NCBI RefSeq assembly: GCF_003369915.1
Contig: NW_022881603.1
Span: 33,229,522 to 33,293,521 of the forward strand
Direction: 5' to 3'
Length of the DNA: 64,000 bases
DNA from: Drosophila miranda
Taxonomy: Eukaryota; Arthropoda; Insecta; Diptera; Drosophilidae
Position 1 is the first letter of the stretch; every line of letters begins with the position of its first letter. The position numbers were made by a program, and so were the translations under genes. Below are positions 45,421 through 55,439 of this stretch, in pieces. Under the pieces are notes generated by a model. The model was not told the origin of the DNA, did not search any database, and worked only from the letters and a program-made list of their open reading frames with translations.

Positions 45421-46791
45421 ATGGCAGCACCTGAGCCTACCAATTTCGCGAACGCAGCAATGCCGAGTGATGTAGATTTCTACAAGCACAAGGCCGAGTC
45501 CATCGCGCGCCAACTAAAGGCCATGGATCGCTTTCTCACCAAGGAAGAGCTTGCCGAGTTAGATGAGGCAGAACTTCAAGCTCGCTTAGAGCAAATCGAG
45601 CGAATGAATGCGGATTTCGATGCCGCTCAAACGAGCCTTGAAAGGCTGGATTTCCTGCAGTTAGCCCATGATGCCCGGCTGGACTTTTCGAATGTTTATG
45701 TCAAGGTTAGATCCAGGCTGTCGCGGGAGTTGATGGCTGCTCGCACGGTAAATGTTGCCAATTCAACGGCTCGGCATACTCTCGAGGGGAATTCGTCGTT
45801 GTTCGCCTATAATAGTATAGGCCGTTCTCGAATGCCCGAGTTGCAGCTTCCGCGATTCGGGGGGAACTACATGGATTGGCCAGAATTCCACGCGATGTTT
45901 TCGACAATGGTGCACAAAGACCATCGTATACCAATCATCGAAAAATTCCAATATCTTCGTGGATGTCTAGATGGTGCTGCGCTGGATACGATTCGTTCCT
46001 TGGAACTTTCTGAGGAGAATTACGACAAGGCGTTGAATTTACTAATGTTGCGATTCGATAATAAACTGTTACATTTTCAGGCACACGTCAAGGCTATTTT
46101 CGGGCTGCAAGGGGTGGAGAAGGGCTCGGCTATCGGCTTGCGCGCGCTCAGCGATAAAATCAATTCGCACTTGCGTGCATTTCAGACCTTGGCGACCCCG
46201 CAGGAGATTTCCGATGGGTTGCTGATCTTCATCATAGGCACGAAATTGGACCACAAGACCAAGGAGAAATGGGAAGAGAACTTGCCGACGTCACGATTGC
46301 CTCGGTGGTCAAGCATGGCCTCATTCTTGGAAGCAAGATGTCGGATGCTGGAAAATTTGGGATCGGCTATGGTAACAATTGCTAGCCAGCAGGTGGGAGA
46401 AAGTAAACCTAGCACCCTAATCACCTCCATTAACGATCATAATAGCTCAACATGCAAGTATTGCAAATCCTCCGATCACTACATATCCCGATGCCAGGCA
46501 TTTATAGATCTCCCTGTTTTTTCTCGATACAAGGAGGTGAAGAAGCGCCATTTATGTCTAAACTGCCTCAACAAAGGCCAATCATTGCAACGCTGCAAGT
46601 CAGGGGCATGTAGAAATTGCCAAGCCAAGCATCACACACTGCTCCACATGCAGTCGGGCGCTGACGCTGAGTTGCCGTCGCCGAGCACGGAATCGACCCA
46701 GCATGATCCTGCAAGTGCCCTAGTAGCAAGCAAATATATTAGCCCTCCCCCTCGAGTCAAAAATCTCTGCCTAGCCAAAACGTGCTGCTAG
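45421..46791 (+). CDS. BEL element 2 gag
   Basis: 456 codons from the first ATG after the leader. The N-terminal part is a coiled-coil (DUF1759 neighbourhood), the centre has PELQLPRFGGNYMDWPEF with the Pao gag W-x-x-F motif, and the end has two CCHC-like zinc knuckles (C-x2-C-x3-H-x4-C and CLNCLNKGQ-x3-C). The frame is open up to TAG 46789-46791. The pol frame overlaps it by about 48 nt in the -1 phase (46743-46791). Confidence 0.85.
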   Translation: MAAPEPTNFANAAMPSDVDFYKHKAESIARQLKAMDRFLTKEELAELDEAELQARLEQIERMNADFDAAQTSLERLDFLQLAHDARLDFSNVYVKVRSRLSRELMAARTVNVANSTARHTLEGNSSLFAYNSIGRSRMPELQLPRFGGNYMDWPEFHAMFSTMVHKDHRIPIIEKFQYLRGCLDGAALDTIRSLELSEENYDKALNLLMLRFDNKLLHFQAHVKAIFGLQGVEKGSAIGLRALSDKINSHLRAFQTLATPQEISDGLLIFIIGTKLDHKTKEKWEENLPTSRLPRWSSMASFLEARCRMLENLGSAMVTIASQQVGESKPSTLITSINDHNSSTCKYCKSSDHYISRCQAFIDLPVFSRYKEVKKRHLCLNCLNKGQSLQRCKSGACRNCQAKHHTLLHMQSGADAELPSPSTESTQHDPASALVASKYISPPPRVKNLCLAKTCC

Positions 46792-49700
46792 CTACTGCAA
46801 TCGTATATGTCAGGGGCCGTTTTGGATCGCTTATTCCATGTCGTGCCATTTTAGATTCCGCTTCTCAGGTTAACTTTATAACATCGAGACTCGCCAATCA
46901 ACTGCAGTTAGATCCTCACCCGTCTCACGTTAAAATCGCCGGTATTGGAGAGTCAATTCTACCATCCAGCAAGGCTGTGGACATCGTCCTGCAATCTCAA
47001 GACGAAAGCTATCGCGGTTTCCTCTCTGCAATTATCACTGCCTCAATCACAGGAATGCAGCCTAACTTCGGCCTAGACGCAAAGGATTGGCCAATGCCAA
47101 ATAATCTAAAACTGGCTGATCCTAATTTCGCCAAGCCCCAGCGTGTCGATCTGTTGATAGGTGCTGGTTTGTTTTTCGAATTAATGTGCGTTGGACAGAT
47201 TCGACTGTCAGACCAATTGCCAACATTGCAGAAGACGAAACTTGGCTGGATAGTGTCAGGAAGTATTAAAAACTCTGAGAAAGCCCGTGCGGCGCTAGCA
47301 GCCGTTGAAGATCCCCCTGTCATCTCCGCTTGCGAGACTAATTTGTGCAATATTGTAAGGCGGTTTTGGGAAGTCGATGGAGATTATTCGCCCTCATCAA
47401 TTTCGGAGGAAGATGTTCATTGCGAACAGCATTTCGTCACAAACTGCATTCGCCTAGAGTCCGGAGCTTACTCCGTGCGTTTGCCAACCAAATTCAGTCT
47501 AGAGGAATTAGGAGAATCGTATCAGCAGGCGCTACGTAGATTTCTCAATTTGGAGAGGAAGCTAGCAAAAAATGCACAGCTTAAGGCAAAATATATGGAG
47601 TTTCTTCAGGAGTATCGTGATTTAGGACACATGTCGCCAGCTTCGCGGCAGTCAAACCTCCCGCAGTACTTCTTGCCTCACCATTGCGTCCACAAGCAGG
47701 ATAGTACAACCACCAAATTACGCGTAGTGTTCGATGGATCTGCCAAAACAGCGTCTGGAGTATCACTGAATGATGCGCTTATATCTGGACCCACCATCCA
47801 ACCTAAAATTCTGATAACTCTTCTTCGTTTCCGCTTTTTTAAAGTCGCCTTGTGTGGCGATATCTGCAAAATGTACCGCTGTGTACGCGTTTCCCATCCC
47901 GATACGCACGTGCAGTGCATCCTATGGCGCAATGACCCGAAGGAGGAGATTCAGGTGTTCAAGTTGGAGACTGTTACTTACGGAACCAAACCTGCCGCTT
48001 TCTTAGCAATTCGTGCTATGCATCAATTGGCAAATGATGAAGAGTTGCGTTTTCCGCTTGGCGCTGATGTTGTTCGAAGAGATTTCTATGTCGATGATCT
48101 CATATCTGGAGGGGACAGCATTGATTCTGTCATCAAGATTCGTCAGCAGGTAAAGGAGCTACTTTCGAAAGGATGTTTTCCCATACGTAAATGGTGTTCC
48201 AATGAACCCGCTGCTTTGGAAGGCGTATCGGAGGCGGATCGCGAAAAGTTCCTTACCTTTCATGACGGGACTGAAGTAACCAAGGCGCTTGGTCTAGTTT
48301 GGGATCCCACCACGGACAATCTTCTGTTTAGCTTCGCTCACGTCGGAACCGCTGCAGGCCCAATATCGAAGCGTTCGGTCCTGTCTACACCAGCTAGGTT
48401 CTACGATCCTCTAGGGCTCATCTCTCCCATCATCACAAAAGCTAAAATATTTATGCAGTCGCTATGGAACGAAAGCCTAAAGTTGAAATGGGACGAAAGC
48501 CTGCCCCAGGATCTACATACGACTTGGATTGAGCTGACTTCGCAGTTGTCGATGGTTAGAATCTTTAAGTTTCCACGTTACGTGCTTCGGCAGCAAGCCA
48601 GATTAGAAATGCATGCGTTTTGTGATGCGAGCCAAGCAGCATATGGCGCCTGTGTATACATGCGTTCGGAAGCTCTTGGCATTGTGCAAAGTCATCTCTT
48701 ATGCTCTAAATCCAGAGTCGCGCCCTTGAAAAGTATGACTATCCCCAAGCTTGAGCTGTCCGCTGCCCTCGTATTAGCCGAACTAGTGTCCACCATAGTT
48801 AAGGGATTATCAGCTCCATGCCAAATACATTGCTGGTCGGATTCGTCCATAGCCCTTGCCTGGATTCGAGAATCACCATTGAATTTTAATATATTTGTTT
48901 CTAATCGAGTTCAGCGGATTCAGGAGCTCACCGCTGGAATGACTTGGCATCACGTGCCCACAAAGTTGAATCCTGCCGACATCATCCACGCCCGCTGAAC
49001 TAATGGATAGCAGCCTTTGCATCTCTGGACCACCATTCTTGCGTCTTGAGAGCTCAGAGTGGCCTGCAGGCTTGCAATTGCCGACCGATGTACCAGAACG
49101 TCGTCATGCAGCATTGGTTGTTTCAAACGAAAGGGATGTATCGTACGATTGCAAATTTCAAAACTCATTCGGATCCATGCAGCGCGTCTTTGCTTACATA
49201 TATCGATTCTACATTCTCAAGGACAAAGGCATAGCGCGGTCGAAGGGTCAACCGTAATCGACATCAAAAATGGTACGCATTTGCTCATAAGGGCAATACA
49301 GCAGCAACAATTTTCGGAAGAGATAAGGGCCCTCGCCAGCAAACAGGCCCTACCCCCAAAAAGCACGATGGCCTCACTGAATCCATTTCTGGATAGCTTT
49401 GGATTGCTGCGTGTTGGAGGCCGCCTCCAAAATGCCGAATTGGACTACGACGCGAAGCACCCGATCCTGCTTCCTAAGGGACATCCTGTCACTGTCTCTA
49501 TTATTATCTTCTTTCACGAAAGGTTTCTCCACGCAGGAGCTCAAGGATTGCTCGGACTGCTTCGGCAAAAATTCTGGCCTATTGGTGGACGCAAATATGT
49601 TGCGGGAATCATTCGCAAATGTGTTAGATGCTTTCGTTTGAAGCCAGTGCTGAGGGAACATATCATGGGAAACTTGCCTGCGGATCGCGTAAGGACTAAT

Positions 49701-50684
49701 CCAGCATTCCACACAACGGGCGTTGATTTTTGCGGACCCTTTTATCACAAGTGGGAAGTCAGAAGCAGGCCTCCTATCAAATGTTACATCGCTGTCTTCG
49801 TATGCTTTAGCACCAAAGCAACTCATTTGGAAGTCGTTCGGGATCTATCTACAGAATCCTTTCTGGCAGCATTAAGGCGTTTTATAAGTCTACGTCCCAA
49901 ACCTCGAATCATCTGGTCAGACAACGCTACAAATTTTGTAGGAGCAAAAAATGAGCTTTTGGAGCTTCGGCAAATGTTCCTCAGCGATCCTCATACGTCG
50001 GCTGTGTCACATCTCTGCGTTTCTAGTGGAATCGACTGGAAATTCATCCTCCTTCGCTCACCCCATTTTGGGGGTCTGTGGGAGGCGGCTGTTAAAGCAG
50101 CTAAATATCATTTTCATCGCATCGTCGGGACCTACATTTTTACTCTTGATGAAATTCAGACCTTGGCTTGTGAAATCTCTGCTTTGTTAAATTCCCGTCC
50201 GCTTTATGCAATTACAGAAAGTCCCGATGATCTAGATGTGCTCACGCCAAACCACTTTCTCAATGGAGCCCCGAAAGCTGCATTCGACGAGCCATATGTG
50301 GCGCATCTCCGGGTCAACCTACTTAGTCGATGGCAGCGGCTGTGTCAAATGAAGCAGGCGTTTTGGAGAAAATGGAGCACGGCGTATCTTTCGATTCTTC
50401 AGGAGCGGAGCAAGTGGCGGTCATCGTCTCCAAACATCAAGCTAGGAGCGCTTGTCATGATCAAGGAGGAAACGCTGCCACCATTAAGGTGGCCGCTTGG
50501 CCGCATTGAGAGCGTCATCCCAGGAAAAGATGGAACCATCAGAGTAGCCGTCATCCGCACTCAAAAAGGCCTTTTCAAGAGGGCCGTTGGAAAAATAGCG
50601 GTTCTGCCCCTTCAGGATGGATCTGTTGAAAGCCTTTGCCTTCCAACGGGGGGTGAATGTTCGGAGCAGAACCCAGCCGATTAG
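46743..50684 (+). pseudogene. BEL element 2 pol, two small frame breaks
   Basis: Protease (AILDSASQVNFI, active-site DSAS), reverse transcriptase (KLRVVFDGSAKT, CGDICKMYR, YVDDLISG near 48090), RNase H (HAFCDASQAAYGA, WSDSSIAL) and integrase (H2C2, TGVDFCGPF, SDNATNFVG, GGLWEAAVK, then the DUF5641-type C-terminus GALVMIKEE). The frame is open for 738 codons to a TGA at 48996. A small deletion there removed the residues after NPADII. Coding then runs in a second frame to about 49250 and a third to 50684, which reaches 27 nt into the 3' LTR. The element is otherwise complete (44771-51029, 6.26 kb). Confidence 0.85.
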
Positions 50685-51029
50685 CTGCTTGCCAAATAGC
50701 ACCTAATTCTTGGCCCTCAGCCGCTTATTTTGTTTGTTACTTATGTCTATGTCACTCATTTGTTTGTTAAAGCTCTGCGCTTGCTTGCCCTGCTAAACGC
50801 TCTCTGCCAGCTCGCTCTTCGCTATCTCCGCTTTGCGTCTGCCTACCGACGTCGGCCGAGCGAAGCTGCGCTTAGCGATCGGAGCGGCAATGTAAAGGGC
50901 AGGCAAGCCACACTTGCAATTTGGATGTCACGCATTAAAGAACATATCGTAATTTTATTTCTGCGCCGAGTTTTATTTAATTCGAAATAATTAGTCGGCC
51001 GATTGGGGATAAAAAACATTATCTCCACA
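50658..51029 (+). mobile_element. BEL element 2, shared middle LTR
   Basis: 372 bp, preceded by a purine tract (ACGGGGGGTGAA) and followed by a second PBS (51037). It acts as 3' LTR of the complete element and 5' LTR of the deleted one. Confidence 0.93.
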
Positions 51030-51403
51030 TAAAATTTGGTGACCCCGACGTGATATCTGAGTTGCAGTGTCAATTAATAATTATTCGCGATCGACATTCG
51101 TTAGCCTTAGCAAATTTTCGGCGGTTAAGCACAATTCGGTGCTAAAACATACTTACATACACCTACATACACGCATTGCTGGCTATTAATTTCTCTGTCG
51201 CGACAATTCGGTCAGTGCAGTGCGGTAGGCAGTGCAGCGAACTCACTAATACACACAAGCGGAGTACAAAGCGGAATCGGACAGCTCGCACAGCCGCACA
51301 GCTAAAGGCATTAGCTGTAATCCCTTTGCTTTCGGTTCCCACGTTTATACGTATACTGGGTGTCTTTTTCGGTCGTGCTGAGTGACTCTTTTAAAACCTC
51401 AAC

Positions 51404-52797
51404 ATGGCAGCACCTGAGCCTACCAATTTCGCGAACGCAGCAATGCCGAGTGATGTAGATTTCTACAAGCACAAGGCCGAGTCCATCGCGCGCCAACTAA
51501 AGGCCATGGATCGCTTTCTCACCAAGGAAGAGCTTGCCGAGTTAGATGAGGCAGAACTTCAAGCTCGCTTAGAGCAAATCGAGCGAATGAATGCGGATTT
51601 CGATGCCGCTCAAACGAGCCTTGAAAGGCTGGATTTCCTGCAGTTAGCCCATGATGCCCGGCTGGAATTTTCGAATGTTTATGTCAAGGTTAGGTCCAGA
51701 CTGTCGAGGGAGTTGATGGCTGCTCGCACGGTAAATGTTGCCAATTCAACGGCTCGGCATACTCTCGAGGGGAATTCGTCGTTGTTCGCCTATAATAGTA
51801 TAGGCCGTTCTCGAATGCCCGAGTTGCAGCTTCCGCGATTCGGGGGAACTACATGGATTGGCCAGAATTCCACGCGATGTTTTCGACAATGGTGCACAAA
51901 GACCATCGTATACCAATCATCGAAAAATTCCAATATCTTCGTGGATGTCTAGATGGTGCTGCGCTGGATACGATTCGTTCCTTGGAACTTTCTGAGGAGA
52001 ATTACGACAAGGCGTTGAATTTACTAATGTTGCGATTCGATAATAAACTGTTACATTTTCAGGCACACGTCAAGGCTATTTTCGGGCTGCAAGGGGTGGA
52101 GAAGGGCTCGGCTATCGGCTTGCGCGCGCTCAGCGATAAAATCAATTCGCACTTGCGTGCACTTCAGACCTTGGCGACCCCGCAGGAGATTTCCGATGGG
52201 TTGCCGATCTTCATCATAGGCACGAAACTGGACCACAAAACAAAGGAGAAATGGGAAGAGAACTTGCCGACGTCAGGATTGCCTCGGTGGTCAAGCATGG
52301 CCTCATTTTTGGAAGCGAGATGTCGGATGCCGGAGAATTTGGGATCAGCCATGGCAACAAGTCCTAGTCAACAGATGGGAGAAGACAAACCTGTCACCCT
52401 TATCACCTCCAGTAACGACCATCCTAACCCCATATGTAACCATTGCAATTCCTCCGAGCATTACATATCTAGATGTCAGGCATTCCTGAATCTCTCTGCG
52501 TTTGAACGATACAAAGAAGCAAAGAAGAGCCGCTTGTGTTTGAACTGCCTCAACAAAGGCCATGAATTGCAGAGGTGCAGGTCAGGACCTTGCAGGCATT
52601 GCCAGGCCAAACATCACACGCTACTCCACATTCCATCGGGAACTGGTGCTTCATCTTCCTCTTCACCGGCCGAGGAATCGATCCAGCAAGAGGCCGCGAC
52701 TGTGCTTCTAGCAAGCGGGTGTTCTAGCCCTCCCCCTCGATCCAGAAATCTCAGCCTAGCCAGAACGTGTTGCTACCTACTGCCCTCGTCCATGTAA
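51404..52797 (+). pseudogene. Second BEL gag, frameshifted and chimeric
   Basis: The first 300 codons are nearly identical to the gag at 45421. One G is lost in a run (five G at 51841-51845 against six in the other copy), shifting the frame. From about 52320 to the end the sequence differs at many positions (another subfamily), although the zinc knuckles remain. The leader before it holds about 80 extra bases (51248-51340) absent from the first copy. Confidence 0.8.
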
Positions 52798-53555
52798 CAG
52801 ATCGTTATGGTGCACTTATCCCATGTCGTGCCATTTTGGATTCTGCATCACAGGCAAACTTTGTAACATCTAGACTTGCTGATCAGTTGCAGTTGGATCA
52901 TCGCTAGTCTTATGTTCACATCTCTGGAATCGGAGATTCCATTCTACCTTCGAGCAAGTCTGTACATATAGTTGTACAATCCCAGGACGCAAGCTATCGA
53001 GCTTCCTTCGCTGCAATTGTCACCAACTCAATTACGGAAATGCAGCCTAACTTCGGCGTAGACGCAAAGGATTGGCCAATGCCGAATTATCTAAAACTAG
53101 CTGATCCTAATTTCTCCAAGCCCCAACGTATCGATCTGTTGATAGGTTCTGGTTTGTTCTTCGATTTAATGTGCGTCGGACAGATTCGACTATCAGCCCA
53201 ATTGCCAACATTGCAGGAGACAAAACTTGGTTGGATAGTATCAGGAAGCATTGATAGCTCGGAGAATAAGCGTGCAGCTTTAGCCGCTTTTGAAAATTCC
53301 TCGTGCATCTCTATTGACGATTTTCGACCCACAACGCTGGAGTACCAAAACTTAGAGCAGCAATGCAGGAAGCAGCTGCTCGAGTGCCAGGTGCAAGTGG
53401 AAAAACTGCGATCGGAGAATCAGGAACTGCAGCGCGAACTTTTCCATATATTAAAAACCTACATATCCACGCTAAATGAAATTCAACTTTCAACAATTTC
53501 TACATTGCCAAATTTCCTGCCATTCTATGCAATTACAGAGTTTCCCGATGATTAA
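52798..53555 (+). pseudogene. Second BEL pol remnant with foreign insert
   Basis: Protease-region coding (CRAILDSASQANFVT, then MQPNFGVDAKDWP, LIGSGLFF, GWIVSG) runs to about 53320. It is replaced by a non-BEL segment (53322-53442) and resumes at integrase (YISTLNEIQ, FYAITEFPDD). About 2.8 kb of pol is missing relative to the first copy. A further fragment of the pol 3' end (53652-53736) precedes the LTR. Confidence 0.8.
53322..53442 (+). other. Captured coiled-coil coding segment inside BEL
   Basis: Forty codons in frame with the flanking pol, absent from the complete BEL copy. They read as a leucine/glutamine heptad helix (LEYQNLEQQCRKQLLE, then VEKLRSENQELQREL). It looks like host coding sequence; the donor gene is not recognised. 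Confidence 0.6.
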
Positions 53556-53736
53556 TATGTAATCACGACAAGCCGCCTTCGTAAAGAAGCGCCGATTGCT
53601 GCGTTAGACGATCATCCCAGCGTAGCCGCCAGCTGCGCCCAAGCAAGCATCTTCAAGAGGGCCGTTGGAAAAATAGCGGTTCTGCCCCTTCAGGATGGAT
53701 CTGTTGAAAGCCTTTGCCTTCCAACGGGGGGGTGAA

Positions 53737-54108
53737 TGTTCGGAGCAGAACCCAGCCGATTAGCTGCTTGCCAAATAGCACCTAATTCTTGGCCCTAAGC
53801 CGCTTATTTTGTTTGTTACTTATGTCTATGTCACTCATTTGTTTGTTAAAGCTTTGCGCTTGCTTGCCCTGCTAAACGCTCTCTGCCAGCTCGCTCTTCG
53901 CTATCTCCGCTTTGCGTCTGCCTACCGACGTCGGCCGAGCGAAGCTGCGCTTAGCGATCGGAGCGGCAATGTAAGGGGCAGGCAAGCCACACTTGCAATT
54001 TGGATGTCACGCATTAAAGAACATATCGTAATTTTATTTCTGCGCCGAGTTTTATTTAATTCGAAATAATTAGTCGGCCGATTGGGGATAAAAAACATTA
54101 TCTCCACA
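53737..54108 (+). mobile_element. BEL element 2, last LTR
   Basis: 372 bp. Its right flank (CAAGG) does not match the left flank of the first LTR (AATAG), so the array as a whole lacks a target-site duplication. Confidence 0.93.
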
Positions 54109-54504
54109 CAAGGGTCTATACGGTCAGGTTACCTGTGCAGCATAGGTTGGGAGGGTAGAGAAGATAAAGATTCTCACTAACACCGGAGTTTCTCACCATT
54201 TGAGTAGGGTAATTGATAAGTATGTCCACACTTTCCACAACCAACTTGTTAGTCCCATAACCAATTCCTTGCTCCGGCTAAACCTGGATTCTGTTGTTAG
54301 TTTTATGTTTGGTTCTTCTTTTTTTTTAATTTTTTTAAATGTGCACCTAAAACATTATGCGAGTGTGTGTCAGTATGTGATAGGAGAGAGTAGAACGAAC
54401 CCCGACAATCCGGCGAGCTTAGTCAGAGCATAGCTAGAGGTGCACACGAAATCTCTTCATACTAGTATGGGTAAACGACAGCTATCCCACACCTGCACGC
54501 TACA
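54109..54504 (+). mobile_element. LTR of tRNA-Lys-primed gypsy element, 5'-truncated
   Basis: Ends GCACGCTACA and is followed by TAAT and a PBS. It is the reverse complement of 29541-29938. The 5' end is cut by the BEL LTR. Confidence 0.82.
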
Positions 54505-54508
54505 TAAT

Positions 54509-54526
54509 TGGCGCCCAACGTGGGGT
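54509..54526 (+). promoter_or_regulatory. Primer-binding site 1, tRNA-Lys
   Basis: TGGCGCCCAACGTGGGGT; the first 17 bases fit the 3' end of tRNA-Lys (from memory). Confidence 0.8.
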
Positions 54527-54546
54527 CCTAACCACTAGACGATCAC

Positions 54547-54799
54547 GGCTTCTCATTTGGGGGAGCTTCTTGGCCTTGCGCAGCTTCTTGATCAGAGCCA
54601 TTGGCTTGCGCTTCAGACCGCGGGAGAAACGCCTGCGGGCACGGCTGTGCATCAGCTCCACCAGCTAGTTGTTGGGCATGTCCAACAGTTGGTCCAAGTC
54701 CACACCGCGGTAGGTGAACTTCTTGAAGGTACGCTTCTTCTTAAGAGTGTCATCGACTTGATCGGCCATCCTGACGTTGAAAGTGACGTGAACGGAAAG
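54547..54799 (-). pseudogene. RpS15: RpS15 mRNA 5' fragment (ribosomal protein uS19)
   Basis: On the minus strand it begins CTTTCCG, a 5'-terminal oligopyrimidine start typical of ribosomal-protein mRNAs. It continues with a short 5' UTR, the start codon (54767-54769) and about 70 codons of RpS15 ([20 protein letters not shown], then [26 protein letters not shown]). TAG at 54665-54667 replaces a glutamine codon, and a small deletion shifts the frame near the end. The 3' two thirds are missing. It is embedded between inverted LTR/PBS arms. Confidence 0.9.
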
Positions 54800-54914
54800 T
54801 GGTTAGGACCCCACGTTGGGCGCCAATTATGTAGCGTGCAGGTGTGGGATAGCTGTCGTTTACCCATACTAGTATGAGTAAACGACAGCAAGGCATTGGC
54901 GCCCAACGTGGGGC

Positions 54915-55439
54915 CCGAAGGGACATGATCTCTCGTAAAGTTGGTACTTAACGTTAGTACCAGAGGCATGTCATTCTGGGGCTAGGCTCCACCATAGCTC
55001 TATATTCCATTCAAAACGATCGAATCACGATCGTCTATTTGTGATAAGTAGAGACTGTCCATTATCCGGACTTCGAAACTTCGAAACTGGTAATAGAACT
55101 GGCCAACATACCCAACTTAGTTACTCAACTATTCAAATGGAAACGTACAGTTAGTAGTAGACCACCTAGATCATGCCTGGAGAGGGCGAACATATTAATT
55201 ATTTACCGACGGAAATGAGAAAAATTTCATATTCATTAACTCATATTTGCATATTAGTTTCATAATTTTATTTTCATTATTATTAATTTTTTTAATTTTG
55301 TATTATTAAGAAATTCATACAAATCATGGCGGTCCACCGTAGTAATGAAAATTTTGCTTCGGCATTGATCAACCAAGACTTGTTTTGCATTATTTGCCAG
55401 GGATATTTGCGGCAAGACCAGTTGATAGCTACCACGCCT
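54915..55439 (+). other. Leader of the gypsy-type element, gag and RT deleted
   Basis: Follows PBS 3 (54897-54914). No gag, protease or RT coding was found before RNase H sequence begins, so a large internal deletion is inferred. Confidence 0.45.

Larger units (their letters stand above)
54458..54876. repeat. Inverted repeat (78-bp arms) of LTR end plus PBS around RpS15
   Basis: The arm 54458-54535 (palindrome CATACTAGTATG, LTR end, PBS, CCTAACCAC) returns in reverse complement at 54799-54876 with no mismatch seen. After the second palindrome the sequence folds again to GTAAACGACAGC in plus orientation and reaches another PBS at 54897-54914. Confidence 0.9.

Noticed and set aside
49374-49826. 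150-codon minus ORF over the BEL integrase
   Set aside because: Antisense shadow of pol.
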